DNA from: Micromonospora sp. MA102
Lineage (GTDB): Bacteria > Actinomycetota > Actinomycetes > Mycobacteriales > Micromonosporaceae
Direction: 5' to 3'
DNA: 64,000 nucleotides
Assembly: GCF_025460765.1 (NCBI RefSeq)
Contig: NZ_JAMWEG010000025.1
Location: 31,387-95,386, forward strand
A model generated the notes under the pieces. That model did not search any database, was not told where the DNA came from, and worked only from the letters and a program-made list of their open reading frames with translations. The translations under genes and the position numbers were made by a program. Below, piece after piece: positions 18,455 to 27,814 of this stretch; position 1 is the first letter of the stretch; every line of letters begins with the position of its first letter.

Positions 18455-19480
18455 CTACTCGAACCGGACCGGCGGGAAGAAGCCGATCCGCTCGTACGCG
18501 GTGCGCAGCGTCTCGGCGGCGACCACGCGGGCCTTCTCCGCGCCCTGCGCGAGCAGCTTGTCGAGCTGCGCCGGGTCGTCGAGGTAGGCGCGGGTGCGCT
18601 CCTGGATCGGAGTGACGAACTCCCGCACCACCTCGGCGAGGTCCTTCTTCAGGTCGCCGTAGCCCTTGCCGTCGTACGCGGCGACGAGGTCGTCGATGCC
18701 GCGCCCGGAGAGCGCCGAGTAGATGGTCAGCAGGTTGGAGATGCCGGGCTTGCCCTCGGCGTCGAAGACGATCTCGCGGCCGGTGTCGGTGACCGCCGAG
18801 CGGATCTTCTTGGCCGAGCGGGCCGGGTCCTCCAGCAGGTCGATGATGCCGGCCGGGGAGGAGGACGACTTCGACATCTTGGCCGTCGGGTCCTGCAGGT
18901 CGGTGATCTTCGCGGTGTCCTTGACGATGTGCGGGGCGGGCACCGTGAAGGTCGGGCCGAACAGCGAGTTGAACCGCTGGGCCAGGTCGCGCGAGAGCTC
19001 CAGGTGCTGCCGCTGGTCCTCGCCGACCGGCACCGCGTGGGCCTGGTAGAGCAGGATGTCGGCCGCCTGCAGGATCGGGTAGGTGAACAGGCCGACGCTG
19101 GCCCGCTCGCTGCCCTGCTTCTGGGACTTGTCCTTGAACTGGGTCATCCGGCTCGCCTCGCCGAAGCCGGTGATGCAGCCGAGCACCCAGGCCAGCTGCG
19201 GGTGCTCGGGCACCTGCGACTGGACGAAGAGGGTGCTGCGCTCGGGGTCGAGGCCGACCGCGAAGAGCTGCGCGGCGGCGACCCGGCTGCGCTGCTTGAG
19301 CACCTTCGGGTCGTGCCCGGCGGTGATCGCGTGCAGGTCCACCACGCAGTAGAACGCGTCGTGGCTGTCCTGCAGGGCCACCCAGTGCCGTACCGCGCCC
19401 AGGTAGTTGCCGAGGTGGAACGAGTCGGCCGTCGGCTGGATGCCGGAGAAGACGCGCGGGCGGGCGGGTACGTCGGACAT
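18455..19480 (-). CDS. trpS: Tryptophan--tRNA ligase
   Basis: A class I aminoacyl-tRNA synthetase of 341 residues, a normal bacterial TrpRS length. The N-terminus reads VFSGIQPTADSFHLGNYLGA with HLGN as the HIGH motif, and KMSKSSSSPAG is the KMSKS loop. It charges tRNA-Trp in the cytoplasm. There is no SD; a CAGAAT hexamer seven nt before the ATG resembles a -10, so the mRNA may be leaderless. Confidence 0.97.
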   Translation of the reverse strand: MSDVPARPRVFSGIQPTADSFHLGNYLGAVRHWVALQDSHDAFYCVVDLHAITAGHDPKVLKQRSRVAAAQLFAVGLDPERSTLFVQSQVPEHPQLAWVLGCITGFGEASRMTQFKDKSQKQGSERASVGLFTYPILQAADILLYQAHAVPVGEDQRQHLELSRDLAQRFNSLFGPTFTVPAPHIVKDTAKITDLQDPTAKMSKSSSSPAGIIDLLEDPARSAKKIRSAVTDTGREIVFDAEGKPGISNLLTIYSALSGRGIDDLVAAYDGKGYGDLKKDLAEVVREFVTPIQERTRAYLDDPAQLDKLLAQGAEKARVVAAETLRTAYERIGFFPPVRFE

Positions 19481-19513
19481 GCCGGCAATTCTGTCAGCAA
19501 GCCCCGGCGTCCG

Positions 19514-20539
19514 TCATGACGGGCCGGCGGGTCGGGTGGGCACGGGCGGGAGCGGGGCCGTGACCTCGCGCCGGGGCTCGGGCAGGCGGGCCGGGGAGAC
19601 CGCCAGGCGGGACACCCGCCGCCCGTCGAGGGCCACGACCCGCAGCAGCCAGCCGCCGGCCGGGTCGTCCGGGTCGGGTCCGCCGGTGTCGTCCGGGTCG
19701 ACGGCCACCGGCACCTCGTCGCCGGTGACCGGCAGCCGGCCGAGCGCGGCCATCACGAAGCCGCCGACCGTCTCGTACGGCCCGGCGGGCAGCGGCACGC
19801 CGGTGCGTTCGGCGAAGTCGGCCAGGTTGAGCCGGCCGTCGACCACGGCCGGCAGGCCGGCGTGGGCCGGCTCGGGCGGGGCGTCGTCCTCGTCGTGGAT
19901 CTCCCCGACCAGCTCCTCCACCAGGTCCTCGCAGGTGACGATGCCGGCGGTGCCGCCGTACTCGTCGACCACCACGGCGAGATGGTGGCCCTCGCGGCGC
20001 ATCTCGGTCAGCGCGGCCAGCACCCGTTTGCTGCCCGGGAGCCGCTTCACCTCGCGGGTCAGTTCGGCGACCGTGGCGCGCGGGTCCCGCTCGGGGCGGA
20101 GCAGCACGTCCCGCAGATGGGCGAAGCCGACCACGTCGTCGTGGGTGCCGTCGACCACCGGGTAGCGGGTGTGCGGTTCGGCGCGGACCAGCCGCTCGGC
20201 CTCGGCCACGGTGATCCCGGCGGCGAGGAAGACCACCTCGGTGCGCGGCACCATCACCTCGCGGATCAGCCGCGCGCCGGCCACCAACACCTCGTCGATG
20301 ATCCGCCGCTCGTCGGGGTCGAGCACCGTGTTGGCCGCGACCAGGTCACGCAGCTCGGCCTCGCTGATCCGCTCCCGGCCGGCGGTCGGGCTGGCCCCGA
20401 GCAGGTCGGTGACCAGGCGGGTGGCGCCGTCGGCGGCGCGCACCACGAGCCGGGCCACGGTGCGGGCCACGGGTCCGGGTTCGCGTCTCGGCCGCCCCGG
20501 CGGGCGCCGCCGGGGCCCGGGACCACCTCCCTCCCGCAT
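19514..20539 (-). CDS. CBS-domain CorC/HlyC-family protein lacking the DUF21 membrane domain
   Basis: After a basic, Pro/Arg-rich N-terminus of about 20 residues come a short helix region, two CBS domains (starting IREVMVPRTEVVFLAAG and KRVLAALTEMRREGHHLAVV) and a C-terminal CorC_HlyC transporter-associated domain (GGFVMAALGRLP). Longer relatives carry a four-helix DUF21 domain; here only 175 bp separate the start from galE, so it is absent. Such proteins are tied to Mg/Co tolerance, by family only. A TACCAT -10 seven nt before the ATG suggests a leaderless mRNA. Confidence 0.88.
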   Translation of the reverse strand: MREGGGPGPRRRPPGRPRREPGPVARTVARLVVRAADGATRLVTDLLGASPTAGRERISEAELRDLVAANTVLDPDERRIIDEVLVAGARLIREVMVPRTEVVFLAAGITVAEAERLVRAEPHTRYPVVDGTHDDVVGFAHLRDVLLRPERDPRATVAELTREVKRLPGSKRVLAALTEMRREGHHLAVVVDEYGGTAGIVTCEDLVEELVGEIHDEDDAPPEPAHAGLPAVVDGRLNLADFAERTGVPLPAGPYETVGGFVMAALGRLPVTGDEVPVAVDPDDTGGPDPDDPAGGWLLRVVALDGRRVSRLAVSPARLPEPRREVTAPLPPVPTRPAGPS

Positions 20540-20546
20540 GACAAAG

Positions 20547-20552
20547 ATGGTA
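20547..20552 (-). promoter_or_regulatory. -10 element of leaderless promoter for the CorC-like gene
   Basis: TACCAT (reverse strand) ends 7 nt before ATG 20539, and no SD is present. Confidence 0.45.
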
Positions 20553-20714
20553 GACAGCGGGCGCCGGACACCCGGCGCGATGTTCGGATCTGTTCAATCA
20601 TGAAGGATTGTGGTGGAATAGGGGACGCCCGCACTCACCGCCGCGACACAGCCGGCGGCCGTAGGGTGATCACGGACGGCGGCCGCGGCGCGCGGCCCAG
20701 GCAGGAGGAGCGAC

Positions 20715-21698
20715 GTGAAACTGCTCGTCACCGGCGGCGCCGGTTACATCGGCAGCGTGGTGACCCGGATGCTGCTCGACCACGGTCACCAGGTGACCGT
20801 GCTGGACGACCTGCGCACCGGCCACCGGGAGGCCCTCGCCCCCGAGGCGACCCACGTCGACCTGCCGATCCACGAGGCCGCCCGGGTGCTCACCCCCGAT
20901 GCCGGCTTCGACGGCGTGCTGCACTTCGCCGCCCTGATCGCCGCGGGCGAGTCGATGGTCAAGCCGGAGCTCTACTGGCACACCAACACGGTCGGCTCGC
21001 TCGCCCTGATCGACGCGGTCCGCGCCGCCCGGGTGCCCCGGCTGGTCTTCTCCTCCACGGCCGCCGTCTACGGCAACCCCACCGAGCTGCCCATCCCGGA
21101 GACCGCCGTCAAGGCCCCCACCAACACCTACGGTGCGACCAAGCTGGCCGTCGACATGGCGCTCACCTCCGAGGCGGTCGCGCACGACCTGGCCGCCGTC
21201 TCGCTGCGCTACTTCAACGTGGCCGGGGCCTACCGGCACGACGGGCGGACCATCGGCGAGCGGCACGACCCCGAGACCCACCTCATCCCACTCGCCCTCG
21301 AGGTGGCCGCCGGCCGGCGCGACAAGTTCCAGCTCTTCGGCGACGACTACCCGACCGTGGACGGCACCTGCGTCCGCGACTACATCCACGTCGAGGACCT
21401 GGCCCGCGCGCACCTGCTGGCCCTCGACGCCGCCACCGGGGGCCGGCACCGGATCTACAATCTGGGCAACGGCAACGGCTTCAGCAACCGGCAGGTGATC
21501 GAGGTGGTCCGCGAGGTCACCGGGCACCCGGTGCCGGTGGAGGTGGCCCCGCGCCGCGAGGGCGACCCCGCCGAGCTGGTCGCCTCCTCCGCGCTGGCCC
21601 GCGCCGAGCTGGGCTGGGTGCCGGAGAAGCCCACCCTCCAGGACATGGTCGGCGACGCCTGGGAGTTCTACCGCACGCACATCCTGGGGCAAAAGTGA
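20715..21698 (+). CDS. galE: UDP-glucose 4-epimerase
   Basis: A 327-residue extended SDR enzyme. It has the NAD site VTGGAGYIGS at the N-terminus, the catalytic Ser-Ser region VFSSTAAVYG and the Tyr/Lys pair of YGATKLAVD. It interconverts UDP-galactose and UDP-glucose in the Leloir pathway and supplies UDP-galactose to glycans. AGGAGGAG precedes GTG 20715. Its stop overlaps the galK start as GTGA, so the two are coupled. Confidence 0.95.
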   Translation: MKLLVTGGAGYIGSVVTRMLLDHGHQVTVLDDLRTGHREALAPEATHVDLPIHEAARVLTPDAGFDGVLHFAALIAAGESMVKPELYWHTNTVGSLALIDAVRAARVPRLVFSSTAAVYGNPTELPIPETAVKAPTNTYGATKLAVDMALTSEAVAHDLAAVSLRYFNVAGAYRHDGRTIGERHDPETHLIPLALEVAAGRRDKFQLFGDDYPTVDGTCVRDYIHVEDLARAHLLALDAATGGRHRIYNLGNGNGFSNRQVIEVVREVTGHPVPVEVAPRREGDPAELVASSALARAELGWVPEKPTLQDMVGDAWEFYRTHILGQK

Positions 21699-22861
21699 GC
21701 GCCGCCGGCGACGTCGCGGCCCGCGCCACCGCCGGCTTCCGGCAGCGGTACGGCGCGGAGCCGGCGGGCCGCTGGGCGGCTCCCGGCCGGGTCAACCTGA
21801 TCGGCGAGCACACCGACTACAACGACGGGTTCGTGCTGCCCTTCGCGCTGCCGCTGCGTACCGTCGTGGCCGCGGCGCTCGCCGACGACGGGCGCTGGTC
21901 CGTCTGGTCGGAGCTGGACGACGAGCCCGTGGAGTTCGGGCCGGCCGGGGCCGATGAACCCGGCCGCGTCGACGGCTGGGCCGCCTACGTGGCCGGGGTG
22001 GTCTGGGCGCTGCGCGCCGCCGGCCACGACGTCCCGGGCGCCCGCCTGGCCGTCGCCTCCGACGTGCCGGTCGGCTCCGGGCTCTCCTCGTCGGCGGCCA
22101 TCGAGGCGGCGGTGCTCGCCGCCCTGGTCGACCTCGGCGGGCTGGACCTCCCCGCCGACCGCTGGCCTCGCCTCGCCCAGCGGGCCGAGAACGACTACGT
22201 CGGCGCACCCACCGGCATCATGGACCAGTCCGCGGTGATCCGCGGCCGGTCCGGGCACGCCCTCTTCCTCGACTGCCGCACCGAGGAGGTCGAGCAGATC
22301 CCGTTCGACCTGGACGCCGCCGGGCTGGCCATGCTGGTGGTCGACAGCCGCGCCCCGCACCGGCACGCCGACGGCGAGTACGCCGCCCGCCGCAAGTCCT
22401 GCGAGCGGGCCGCCAAGGCGCTCGGGGTGGCCGCCCTGCGCGACGTCGCCACCGCCGACCTGGACGCCGCGCTGGCCCGCCTCGACGACCCCGAGACCCG
22501 CCGCCGGGTCCGGCACGTCGTCACCGAGGACCAGCGGGTGCTCGACACGGTCGAGCTGCTGCGCGCCGGGCGGATCCGCGACATCGGCCCGCTGCTGACC
22601 GCCTCGCACGCCTCGATGCGGGACGACTTCGAGATCACCGTGCCGGAGATCGACACCGCGGTCGAGGCGGCCCTGGCCGCCGGGGCGTACGGGGCGCGGA
22701 TGACCGGCGGCGGCTTCGGCGGCTGCGTGCTCGCCCTGGTCGACGCGGACGCCGCCGACGCGGTGGCGGCCGCCGTGGCCGCCGCGTACGCCGACCGCGG
22801 CTTCACCGCGCCCCACACCCTCCCCGTCCTCCCGGCCGGCGGCGCGACCCGCCTCGACTGA
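21695..22861 (+). CDS. galK: Galactokinase
   Basis: A GHMP kinase of 388 residues. The galactokinase signature GRVNLIGEHTDYNDG lies near residues 31-45, the ATP motif PVGSGLSSSAA near 125, and GGGFGGC near the C-terminus. It phosphorylates galactose at C1, first step of the Leloir pathway. The GTG start overlaps the galE stop by 4 nt. The frame is open far upstream through galE, but that is shadow. A strong palindromic terminator follows. No galT is in the window. Confidence 0.96.
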   Translation: MSAAGDVAARATAGFRQRYGAEPAGRWAAPGRVNLIGEHTDYNDGFVLPFALPLRTVVAAALADDGRWSVWSELDDEPVEFGPAGADEPGRVDGWAAYVAGVVWALRAAGHDVPGARLAVASDVPVGSGLSSSAAIEAAVLAALVDLGGLDLPADRWPRLAQRAENDYVGAPTGIMDQSAVIRGRSGHALFLDCRTEEVEQIPFDLDAAGLAMLVVDSRAPHRHADGEYAARRKSCERAAKALGVAALRDVATADLDAALARLDDPETRRRVRHVVTEDQRVLDTVELLRAGRIRDIGPLLTASHASMRDDFEITVPEIDTAVEAALAAGAYGARMTGGGFGGCVLALVDADAADAVAAAVAAAYADRGFTAPHTLPVLPAGGATRLD

Positions 22862-22868
22862 CGACGGA

Positions 22869-22898
22869 GAAGGGCCCCCGGTCGACCGGGGGCCCTTC
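22869..22898. terminator. Bidirectional terminator, perfect 30-bp palindrome
   Basis: Every base of the 30-bp stretch is palindromic around GTCGAC (22881-22886), with arms starting GAAGGGCCCCC. It separates converging galK and cysN. Confidence 0.85.
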
Positions 22899-22916
22899 CT
22901 CGCGTGTGGGCAGCGG

Positions 22917-24218
22917 TCAGCCGGCCTCGACGATCATGCCGGCGCCGACCGTGCGGTTGGTGGCCTCGTCGATGACGACGAAACCGCCCGTGGTGCGGTT
23001 GCGCCGGTACTCGTCGGCCAGCAGCGGGACCGTCGTCCGCAGCCGCACCCGGCCGATCTCGTTCAGCTTCAGCTCACCGGCCGTCTCGTCGCGGTGCAGC
23101 GAGTTGATGTCCAGCCGGTAGTGCAGCCCACGGACGATGGCCCGCGCCGAGCGGGTGGTGTGCTTGATGGCGTACCGGGCCCCGACCTGGAGCGGGCGCG
23201 TCTCGTCCATCCAGCAGATCATCGCCTCGATGTCCTGCGCGACGGCCGGCGCGTTGTTCGGCCGGCAGATCATGTCGCCGCGCGAGATGTCGATCTCGTC
23301 GGCCAGGCGGACGGTCACCGACATCGGCGGGAACGCCTCATCCACCGGACCGTCGGCGGTCTCCACGGCGGCGATCCGGCTGGTGAAGCCCGACGGCAGC
23401 ACCATCACCTCGTCGCCAGCCTTGAGCACGCCCGAGGCCACCTGGCCCGCGTAGCCCCGGTAGTCGGTGACCGTGGTGGACTGCGGCCGGATCACGTACT
23501 GCACCGGGAAGCGGACGTCGACCAGGTTGCGGTCGGACGCGATGTGCACCCGCTCCAGGTGGTGCAGCAGCGACGGGCCCTCGTACCAGGGCATGTTCTC
23601 CGAGCGGGTGACGATGTTGTCGCCCTGCAGCGCGGAGATGGGCACCACGGTCAGGTCCGGCACGTCGAGCTTCGCGGCGAACGCGGTGAACTCGTCGGCG
23701 ATCTGCTCGAACACCTCCTGCGACCAGTCGACCAGGTCCATCTTGTTCACGCAGAGGACCAGGTGCGGCACCCGCAGCAGCGAGCAGAGGAACGCGTGCC
23801 GGCGGGACTGCTCCACCAGGCCCTTGCGCGCGTCCACCAGGATCAGCGCCAGGTCGGCCGTGGAGGCGCCGGTGACCATGTTCCGGGTGTACTGGATGTG
23901 CCCCGGGGTGTCGGCGATGATGAACTTCCGCCGCGGCGTGGCGAAGTAGCGGTACGCCACGTCGATGGTGATGCCCTGCTCCCGCTCGGCGCGCAGGCCG
24001 TCGGTGAGCAGCGCCAGATTGGTGTACTCGTCGCCCCGGGCCGCGCTGACCGCCTCGACCGCGGCGAGCTGGTCGGTGAAGAGCGACTTCGTGTCGTACA
24101 GCAGCCGGCCGATCAGGGTCGACTTGCCGTCGTCGACGCTGCCCGCGGTGGCGAACCGCAGCAGGTCCATGGGGCGCGCCGATTCGCTCTCGGCCGGCGC
24201 CAGCGTCTCCACGCTCAT
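22917..24218 (-). CDS. cysN: Sulfate adenylyltransferase subunit 1 (GTPase)
   Basis: An EF-Tu-like GTPase of 433 residues. G1 is GSVDDGKST, G3 DTPGHIQYTRN and G4 NKMD, followed by beta-barrel domains. It hydrolyses GTP to drive APS formation by CysD in sulfate assimilation. There is no CysC (APS kinase) domain fused at the C-terminus, unlike some actinobacterial CysNC. The ATG overlaps the cysD stop by one base (TGATG). The frame open up to 24656 lies inside cysD and is not used. Confidence 0.95.
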   Translation of the reverse strand: MSVETLAPAESESARPMDLLRFATAGSVDDGKSTLIGRLLYDTKSLFTDQLAAVEAVSAARGDEYTNLALLTDGLRAEREQGITIDVAYRYFATPRRKFIIADTPGHIQYTRNMVTGASTADLALILVDARKGLVEQSRRHAFLCSLLRVPHLVLCVNKMDLVDWSQEVFEQIADEFTAFAAKLDVPDLTVVPISALQGDNIVTRSENMPWYEGPSLLHHLERVHIASDRNLVDVRFPVQYVIRPQSTTVTDYRGYAGQVASGVLKAGDEVMVLPSGFTSRIAAVETADGPVDEAFPPMSVTVRLADEIDISRGDMICRPNNAPAVAQDIEAMICWMDETRPLQVGARYAIKHTTRSARAIVRGLHYRLDINSLHRDETAGELKLNEIGRVRLRTTVPLLADEYRRNRTTGGFVVIDEATNRTVGAGMIVEAG

Positions 24219-25129
24219 CAGAAGTAGCCCTCCCGCTTGCGGTCCTCCATGGCGGCCTCGCTGACCCGGTCGTCGCCGCGGGTCGCACCGCGCTCGGTGA
24301 TCCGGGTGGCGGCCACCTCCTCGATCACCTTCTCCACCGTGTCGGCGTCCGAGCGGACCGCCGCGGTGCAGGAGGCGTCGCCCACGGTCCGGTACCGCAC
24401 CTGGGCCTTGAACGGCTGCTCGCCGGCGCGGGCGCGGAAGAACTCGTTGACCGCGTAGTACATGCCGTCGCGCTCGATCACCTCGCGCTCGTGGGCGTAG
24501 TAGATCGACGGCAGCGGGATCTGCTCCCGGGCGATGTAGTGCCAGACGTCCAGCTCGGTCCAGTTGGAGAGCGGGAACACCCGGATCGACTCGCCCGGGT
24601 GGTGCCGGCCGTTGTAGAGCGCCCACAGCTCGGGGCGCTGGTTCTTCGGGTCCCACTGGCCGAACTCGTCGCGGAAGCTGAACACCCGCTCCTTGGCCCG
24701 GGCCTTCTCCTCGTCCCGGCGCGCGCCGCCGAACAGCGCGTCGAAGCGGTGCTTCTCCACCGCGTCGAGCAGCACCGGCGTCTGGATCCGGTTGCGCATG
24801 CCGTCGGCCGACTCGCGCACCAGCCCCTTGGTGAGAGCCTCCGGCACGCTGGCCACGATGAGCTGGAGACCCAGCTCGGCGACGCGCTGGTCCCGGTATT
24901 CGAGAACCTCGGGGAAGTTGTGGCCGGTGTCGACGTGCATCACCGGGAAGGGAATGTTGGCCGGGGCGAACGCCTTCTGGGCCAACCGGAGCATCACGAT
25001 CGAGTCCTTGCCGCCGGAGAAGAGCAGCACGGGGCGCTCCATCTCGGCGACGACCTCACGCATCACGAAGATGCTCTCCGCCTCGAGAGCGTCCAGGTGG
25101 GACACCTGGTACGCGGCGGTGGCCGTCAT
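24218..25129 (-). CDS. cysD: Sulfate adenylyltransferase subunit 2
   Basis: A PP-loop ATP pyrophosphatase of 303 residues, almost the length of enterobacterial CysD. The motif LLFSGGKDSIVML lies at about residues 36-48, and the sequence continues with the family-typical HVDTGHNFPEV. It forms APS from ATP and sulfate with CysN. I chose ATG 25129, which gives the normal N-terminus MTATAAYQVSHLDALEAE; a GTG at 25159 would add ten residues. cysQ lies 80 nt upstream. Confidence 0.95.
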   Translation of the reverse strand: MTATAAYQVSHLDALEAESIFVMREVVAEMERPVLLFSGGKDSIVMLRLAQKAFAPANIPFPVMHVDTGHNFPEVLEYRDQRVAELGLQLIVASVPEALTKGLVRESADGMRNRIQTPVLLDAVEKHRFDALFGGARRDEEKARAKERVFSFRDEFGQWDPKNQRPELWALYNGRHHPGESIRVFPLSNWTELDVWHYIAREQIPLPSIYYAHEREVIERDGMYYAVNEFFRARAGEQPFKAQVRYRTVGDASCTAAVRSDADTVEKVIEEVAATRITERGATRGDDRVSEAAMEDRKREGYF

Positions 25130-25209
25130 GACACGAACTCGATTCGCTCGGATCCGCACATCGGGATTCCAGACCTTTCCGGTCGGACTCGTGAAGAAGA
25201 ACGCTCAGG

Positions 25210-26043
25210 CTACCCGGAATGCCTCTGCAGCGCTGCAAGCAACCGGCTGGCGAGATCCTTGCGGCAGACCAGCAGGTCGGGCAGGCGTGGGTCGGCCTCG
25301 TTGTATTTCAGCGCAGATCCGTCGATCCGGGAAGCGTGCAGTCCGGTGGCCGTCGCCACAGCGACCGGAGCAGCCGAGTCCCACTCGTACTGACCGCCCG
25401 CGTGGATGTACGCGTCGACCTCGCCGGTGACCACAGCGGCGATCTTCGCGCCCGCCGAGCCCATCGGAACCAGATGCGCGCCGATGTCCTCTGCCAGATC
25501 GGTCAGGAAAACCGGCGGACGGCTACGGCTGGCCGCCAACCGGATGGTCCTGCCGCCGCCCGCCGTGGCGGCCTCCAGCGTCATCGGCGGGTACGCCGGC
25601 GGGTAGTCCGTGCCCAGCACCCGGTGCTGCGCCGGCAACCCCACCGCGCCCGCGACCAGCCCGTGCGGCGTCGGCGCGCTGCGCGACCAGAGCGCCACGT
25701 GCACCGCCCAGTCCGAGCGGCCCTCCTCGGCGAACTCCCGGGTCCCGTCCAGCGGGTCGATGATCCACACCCGGTCCGCGTTCAGCCGGGACACCGCGTC
25801 GCTGCTCACCTCGGCCGTCCAGGCCAGCCGGGAACCCTCGTCCTCCTCCGACAGCACCGCGTCCGCCGGCCGCCACTTCGCCAGCTCGGTGCGGATCAGA
25901 TCGTGCGAGACCTTGTCCCCGGCCGACTTCAACGCCCCCGCGTCGGCGAAGCCCAGCTCCGTGCGCAGGCCCATCAGCGCCTGCCCGGCCCGGGCCGCCA
26001 ACCACCTGGCGAACGCGCCGTCGATCATCGGAGGACTGCCCAT
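25210..26043 (-). CDS. cysQ: 3'(2'),5'-bisphosphate nucleotidase CysQ-type, inositol monophosphatase superfamily
   Basis: Metal-binding motifs of the Li-sensitive phosphatase superfamily are visible: EED (about residue 66), IDPLDGTREFAEEGR (about residue 94) and YEWDSAAPVAVA near the C-terminus. Its place directly ahead of cysD-cysN suggests it removes the 3'-phosphate of PAP formed downstream of PAPS. The 277-residue length is normal. Inositol-phosphatase activity cannot be excluded by motif alone, but context favours CysQ. Confidence 0.9.
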   Translation of the reverse strand: MGSPPMIDGAFARWLAARAGQALMGLRTELGFADAGALKSAGDKVSHDLIRTELAKWRPADAVLSEEDEGSRLAWTAEVSSDAVSRLNADRVWIIDPLDGTREFAEEGRSDWAVHVALWSRSAPTPHGLVAGAVGLPAQHRVLGTDYPPAYPPMTLEAATAGGGRTIRLAASRSRPPVFLTDLAEDIGAHLVPMGSAGAKIAAVVTGEVDAYIHAGGQYEWDSAAPVAVATATGLHASRIDGSALKYNEADPRLPDLLVCRKDLASRLLAALQRHSG

Positions 26044-26135
26044 GGTGTTCCCGCTCCCGTCGCCCGCCGTCGCACGTCAGAAGGCGCAGACTACCGGCAC
26101 CGGACCGACCCGCCCGGGATGCCCCGCCCGGCGCC

Positions 26136-26726
26136 TCACGCCCCGTGGTACAGGTTCTGCGTCGGCTCCACGCCCTTGGTCACCACCGACTCCACCACGT
26201 CCGCCGCCCGGTCCACCAGGAACTCCAGCTCCTTGCGCTCAGCCGCGGAGAAGTCCGACAGCACGTAGTCCGCCGGGTCCTGCCGGCCCGGCGGCCGACC
26301 GATACCGAACCGCACCCGCACGTAGTCCTTCGTGCCGAGCGACTTCGACATCGAGCGCAGACCGTTGTGGCCGCCCTCGCCGCCGCCGCACTTCACCCGC
26401 AGCTGGCCGTAGGGGATGTCCAGCTCGTCGTGCACCGCGATCACCCGCCCCGGCGGAATCTTGTGGAACTGCGCCAGCCCGACCACCGGACCGCCGGAGA
26501 GGTTCATGTACGTCAGCGGCTTCACCAGCACCAGCTTCGGGCCGCCGAAACCCAGCCGACCCTCGGCCACCTCGGCCACCGCACGCTTGTGCCGGCCGAA
26601 CTTCCCGCCCACCCGGGCGGCCAGCAGCTCCGCCACCATGAAGCCGACGTTGTGCCGGTTCCCCGCGTACTCCCGACCGGGGTTGCCCAGGCCGACCACC
26701 AGCCACGGCCCCGCCTCGTCCGTCAC
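26136..26726 (-). CDS. pth: Peptidyl-tRNA hydrolase
   Basis: The N-terminus LVVGLGNPGREYAGNRHNVG contains the catalytic His and the substrate-binding Asn of bacterial Pth, and KPLTYMNLSGGPV, DELDIPYGQ and GGHNGLRSM follow in order. At 196 residues the length is normal. It recycles peptidyl-tRNA released from stalled ribosomes. It follows rplY, a common actinobacterial arrangement, separated by a hairpin. Confidence 0.97.
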   Translation of the reverse strand: MTDEAGPWLVVGLGNPGREYAGNRHNVGFMVAELLAARVGGKFGRHKRAVAEVAEGRLGFGGPKLVLVKPLTYMNLSGGPVVGLAQFHKIPPGRVIAVHDELDIPYGQLRVKCGGGEGGHNGLRSMSKSLGTKDYVRVRFGIGRPPGRQDPADYVLSDFSAAERKELEFLVDRAADVVESVVTKGVEPTQNLYHGA

Positions 26727-26771
26727 GCCACGTTCCTTCCGCTCAGCCCGCCGAACCGTCTCCGATACGCC

Positions 26772-26804
26772 GACAGGCGCCCCCGGGAACCGGGGACGCC
26801 TGTC
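26772..26804 (-). terminator. Stem-loop between rplY and pth
   Basis: GACAGGCG and CGCCTGTC form the outer stem, with CCCC/GGGG inside and one bulged base. It may partly terminate transcription after rplY. Confidence 0.55.
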
Positions 26805-26823
26805 GCACAGCCTGCGAAACCGA

Positions 26824-27516
26824 TCAGGCCTCGGTCTTCGGCTCCTCGGCAGCCGGCTCGCCCTCGGCCGGAGCGCCCTCCGGAGCCTCGGCGGTCTCCT
26901 CGCCGACCTCGGCCTCGGCCTCCTCCTCGGCGACCTCGACCTCGGGGAGCGTGGCCTCGAGCTGCTCGGCGGTCGGGGCGGCGGTCACCGAGGCGACCTG
27001 CAGCTCCCCGTCCGCGACCAGCTCGACACCGGCCGGCAGCGTCACGTCGGCGGCGGTGATCTGGGTGCCGGCCTCGGCGCCCTCGATCGACGCCTCCAGG
27101 TGGTCCGGCACCTTCGTGGCGTCGGCGGTCACCGTGAGCGTGTCGTGGTCGTGCACGATCAGGGTGTCCTTCGCGGCCTCACCCGTCAGCTGGATCGGGA
27201 CCTCGACGGTGACCTTCTCGCCGCGGCGGACCAGCAGCAGGTCCACGTGCTCGAAGGTGTCCTTGATCGGGTCACGCTGGATCGCCTTCGGCAGCGCCAG
27301 CACCTGGGTGCCGTCGCTGACCTCGATCGCGAAGAGCTGGTTCGCACCGCCCTTGCGGATCGCGGCGGCGAAATCACGCGCCGGAAGCGCGATGTGCTTG
27401 GGCTTCTCGCCGTGGCCGTACAGCACGGCGGGCACCTTGCCGGCCCGGCGGGTACGACGGGCACCACCCTTGCCGAACTCGGTACGGGGCTCGGCGCTGA
27501 TCTTTACCTCGGACAC
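26824..27516 (-). CDS. rplY: 50S ribosomal protein L25/general stress protein Ctc
   Basis: The N-terminal L25 domain begins VSEVKISAEPRTEFGKGGAR and continues with RRTRRAGKVPAVLYG. The second, TL5/CTC beta domain follows, and the last 50 residues are an acidic Glu/Ala/Pro tail typical of actinobacterial L25. It binds 5S rRNA. GTG 27516 has AGGAG seven nt upstream; the frame open to 27615 is upstream leader. It is 230 residues long and precedes pth. Confidence 0.96.
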   Translation of the reverse strand: MSEVKISAEPRTEFGKGGARRTRRAGKVPAVLYGHGEKPKHIALPARDFAAAIRKGGANQLFAIEVSDGTQVLALPKAIQRDPIKDTFEHVDLLLVRRGEKVTVEVPIQLTGEAAKDTLIVHDHDTLTVTADATKVPDHLEASIEGAEAGTQITAADVTLPAGVELVADGELQVASVTAAPTAEQLEATLPEVEVAEEEAEAEVGEETAEAPEGAPAEGEPAAEEPKTEA

Positions 27517-27611
27517 GGGGAAACTCCTGATGCTTCGCTGCGGCGGCTTGTCGTCTGGCGGTGCTGGGCGAGGGGCTCGCTGGGGCTCAACGTCGTGAAC
27601 GACCGCCCGGA

Positions 27612-27645
27612 GCACCGCGTCGATGACGGCGCCTCCGTGCGGTGC
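27612..27645 (-). other. Inverted repeat in the rplY leader region (prs-rplY gap)
   Basis: Seven-base arms GCACCGC / GCGGTGC lie about 100 nt upstream of rplY in the 298-nt gap after prs. On the + strand it is followed by TTTT, on the coding strand it is preceded by AAAA. A leader structure is possible. I see no other feature in the gap. Confidence 0.3.
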
Positions 27646-27814
27646 TTTTCAGCGGCCCGCCGGGCACCCTCGCCATGGCAACCGCACCAGTCTACCCGAG
27701 CGATTTCCGAGCTTTCCGGCAGTCCCCATATCACCGCCGGCGACACCGTGCCCGCCACTTTCCCGACCGGCGACGACCCCCACGCGGAGGGCCGCCGCCG
27801 GCGGGGCGCGGAAC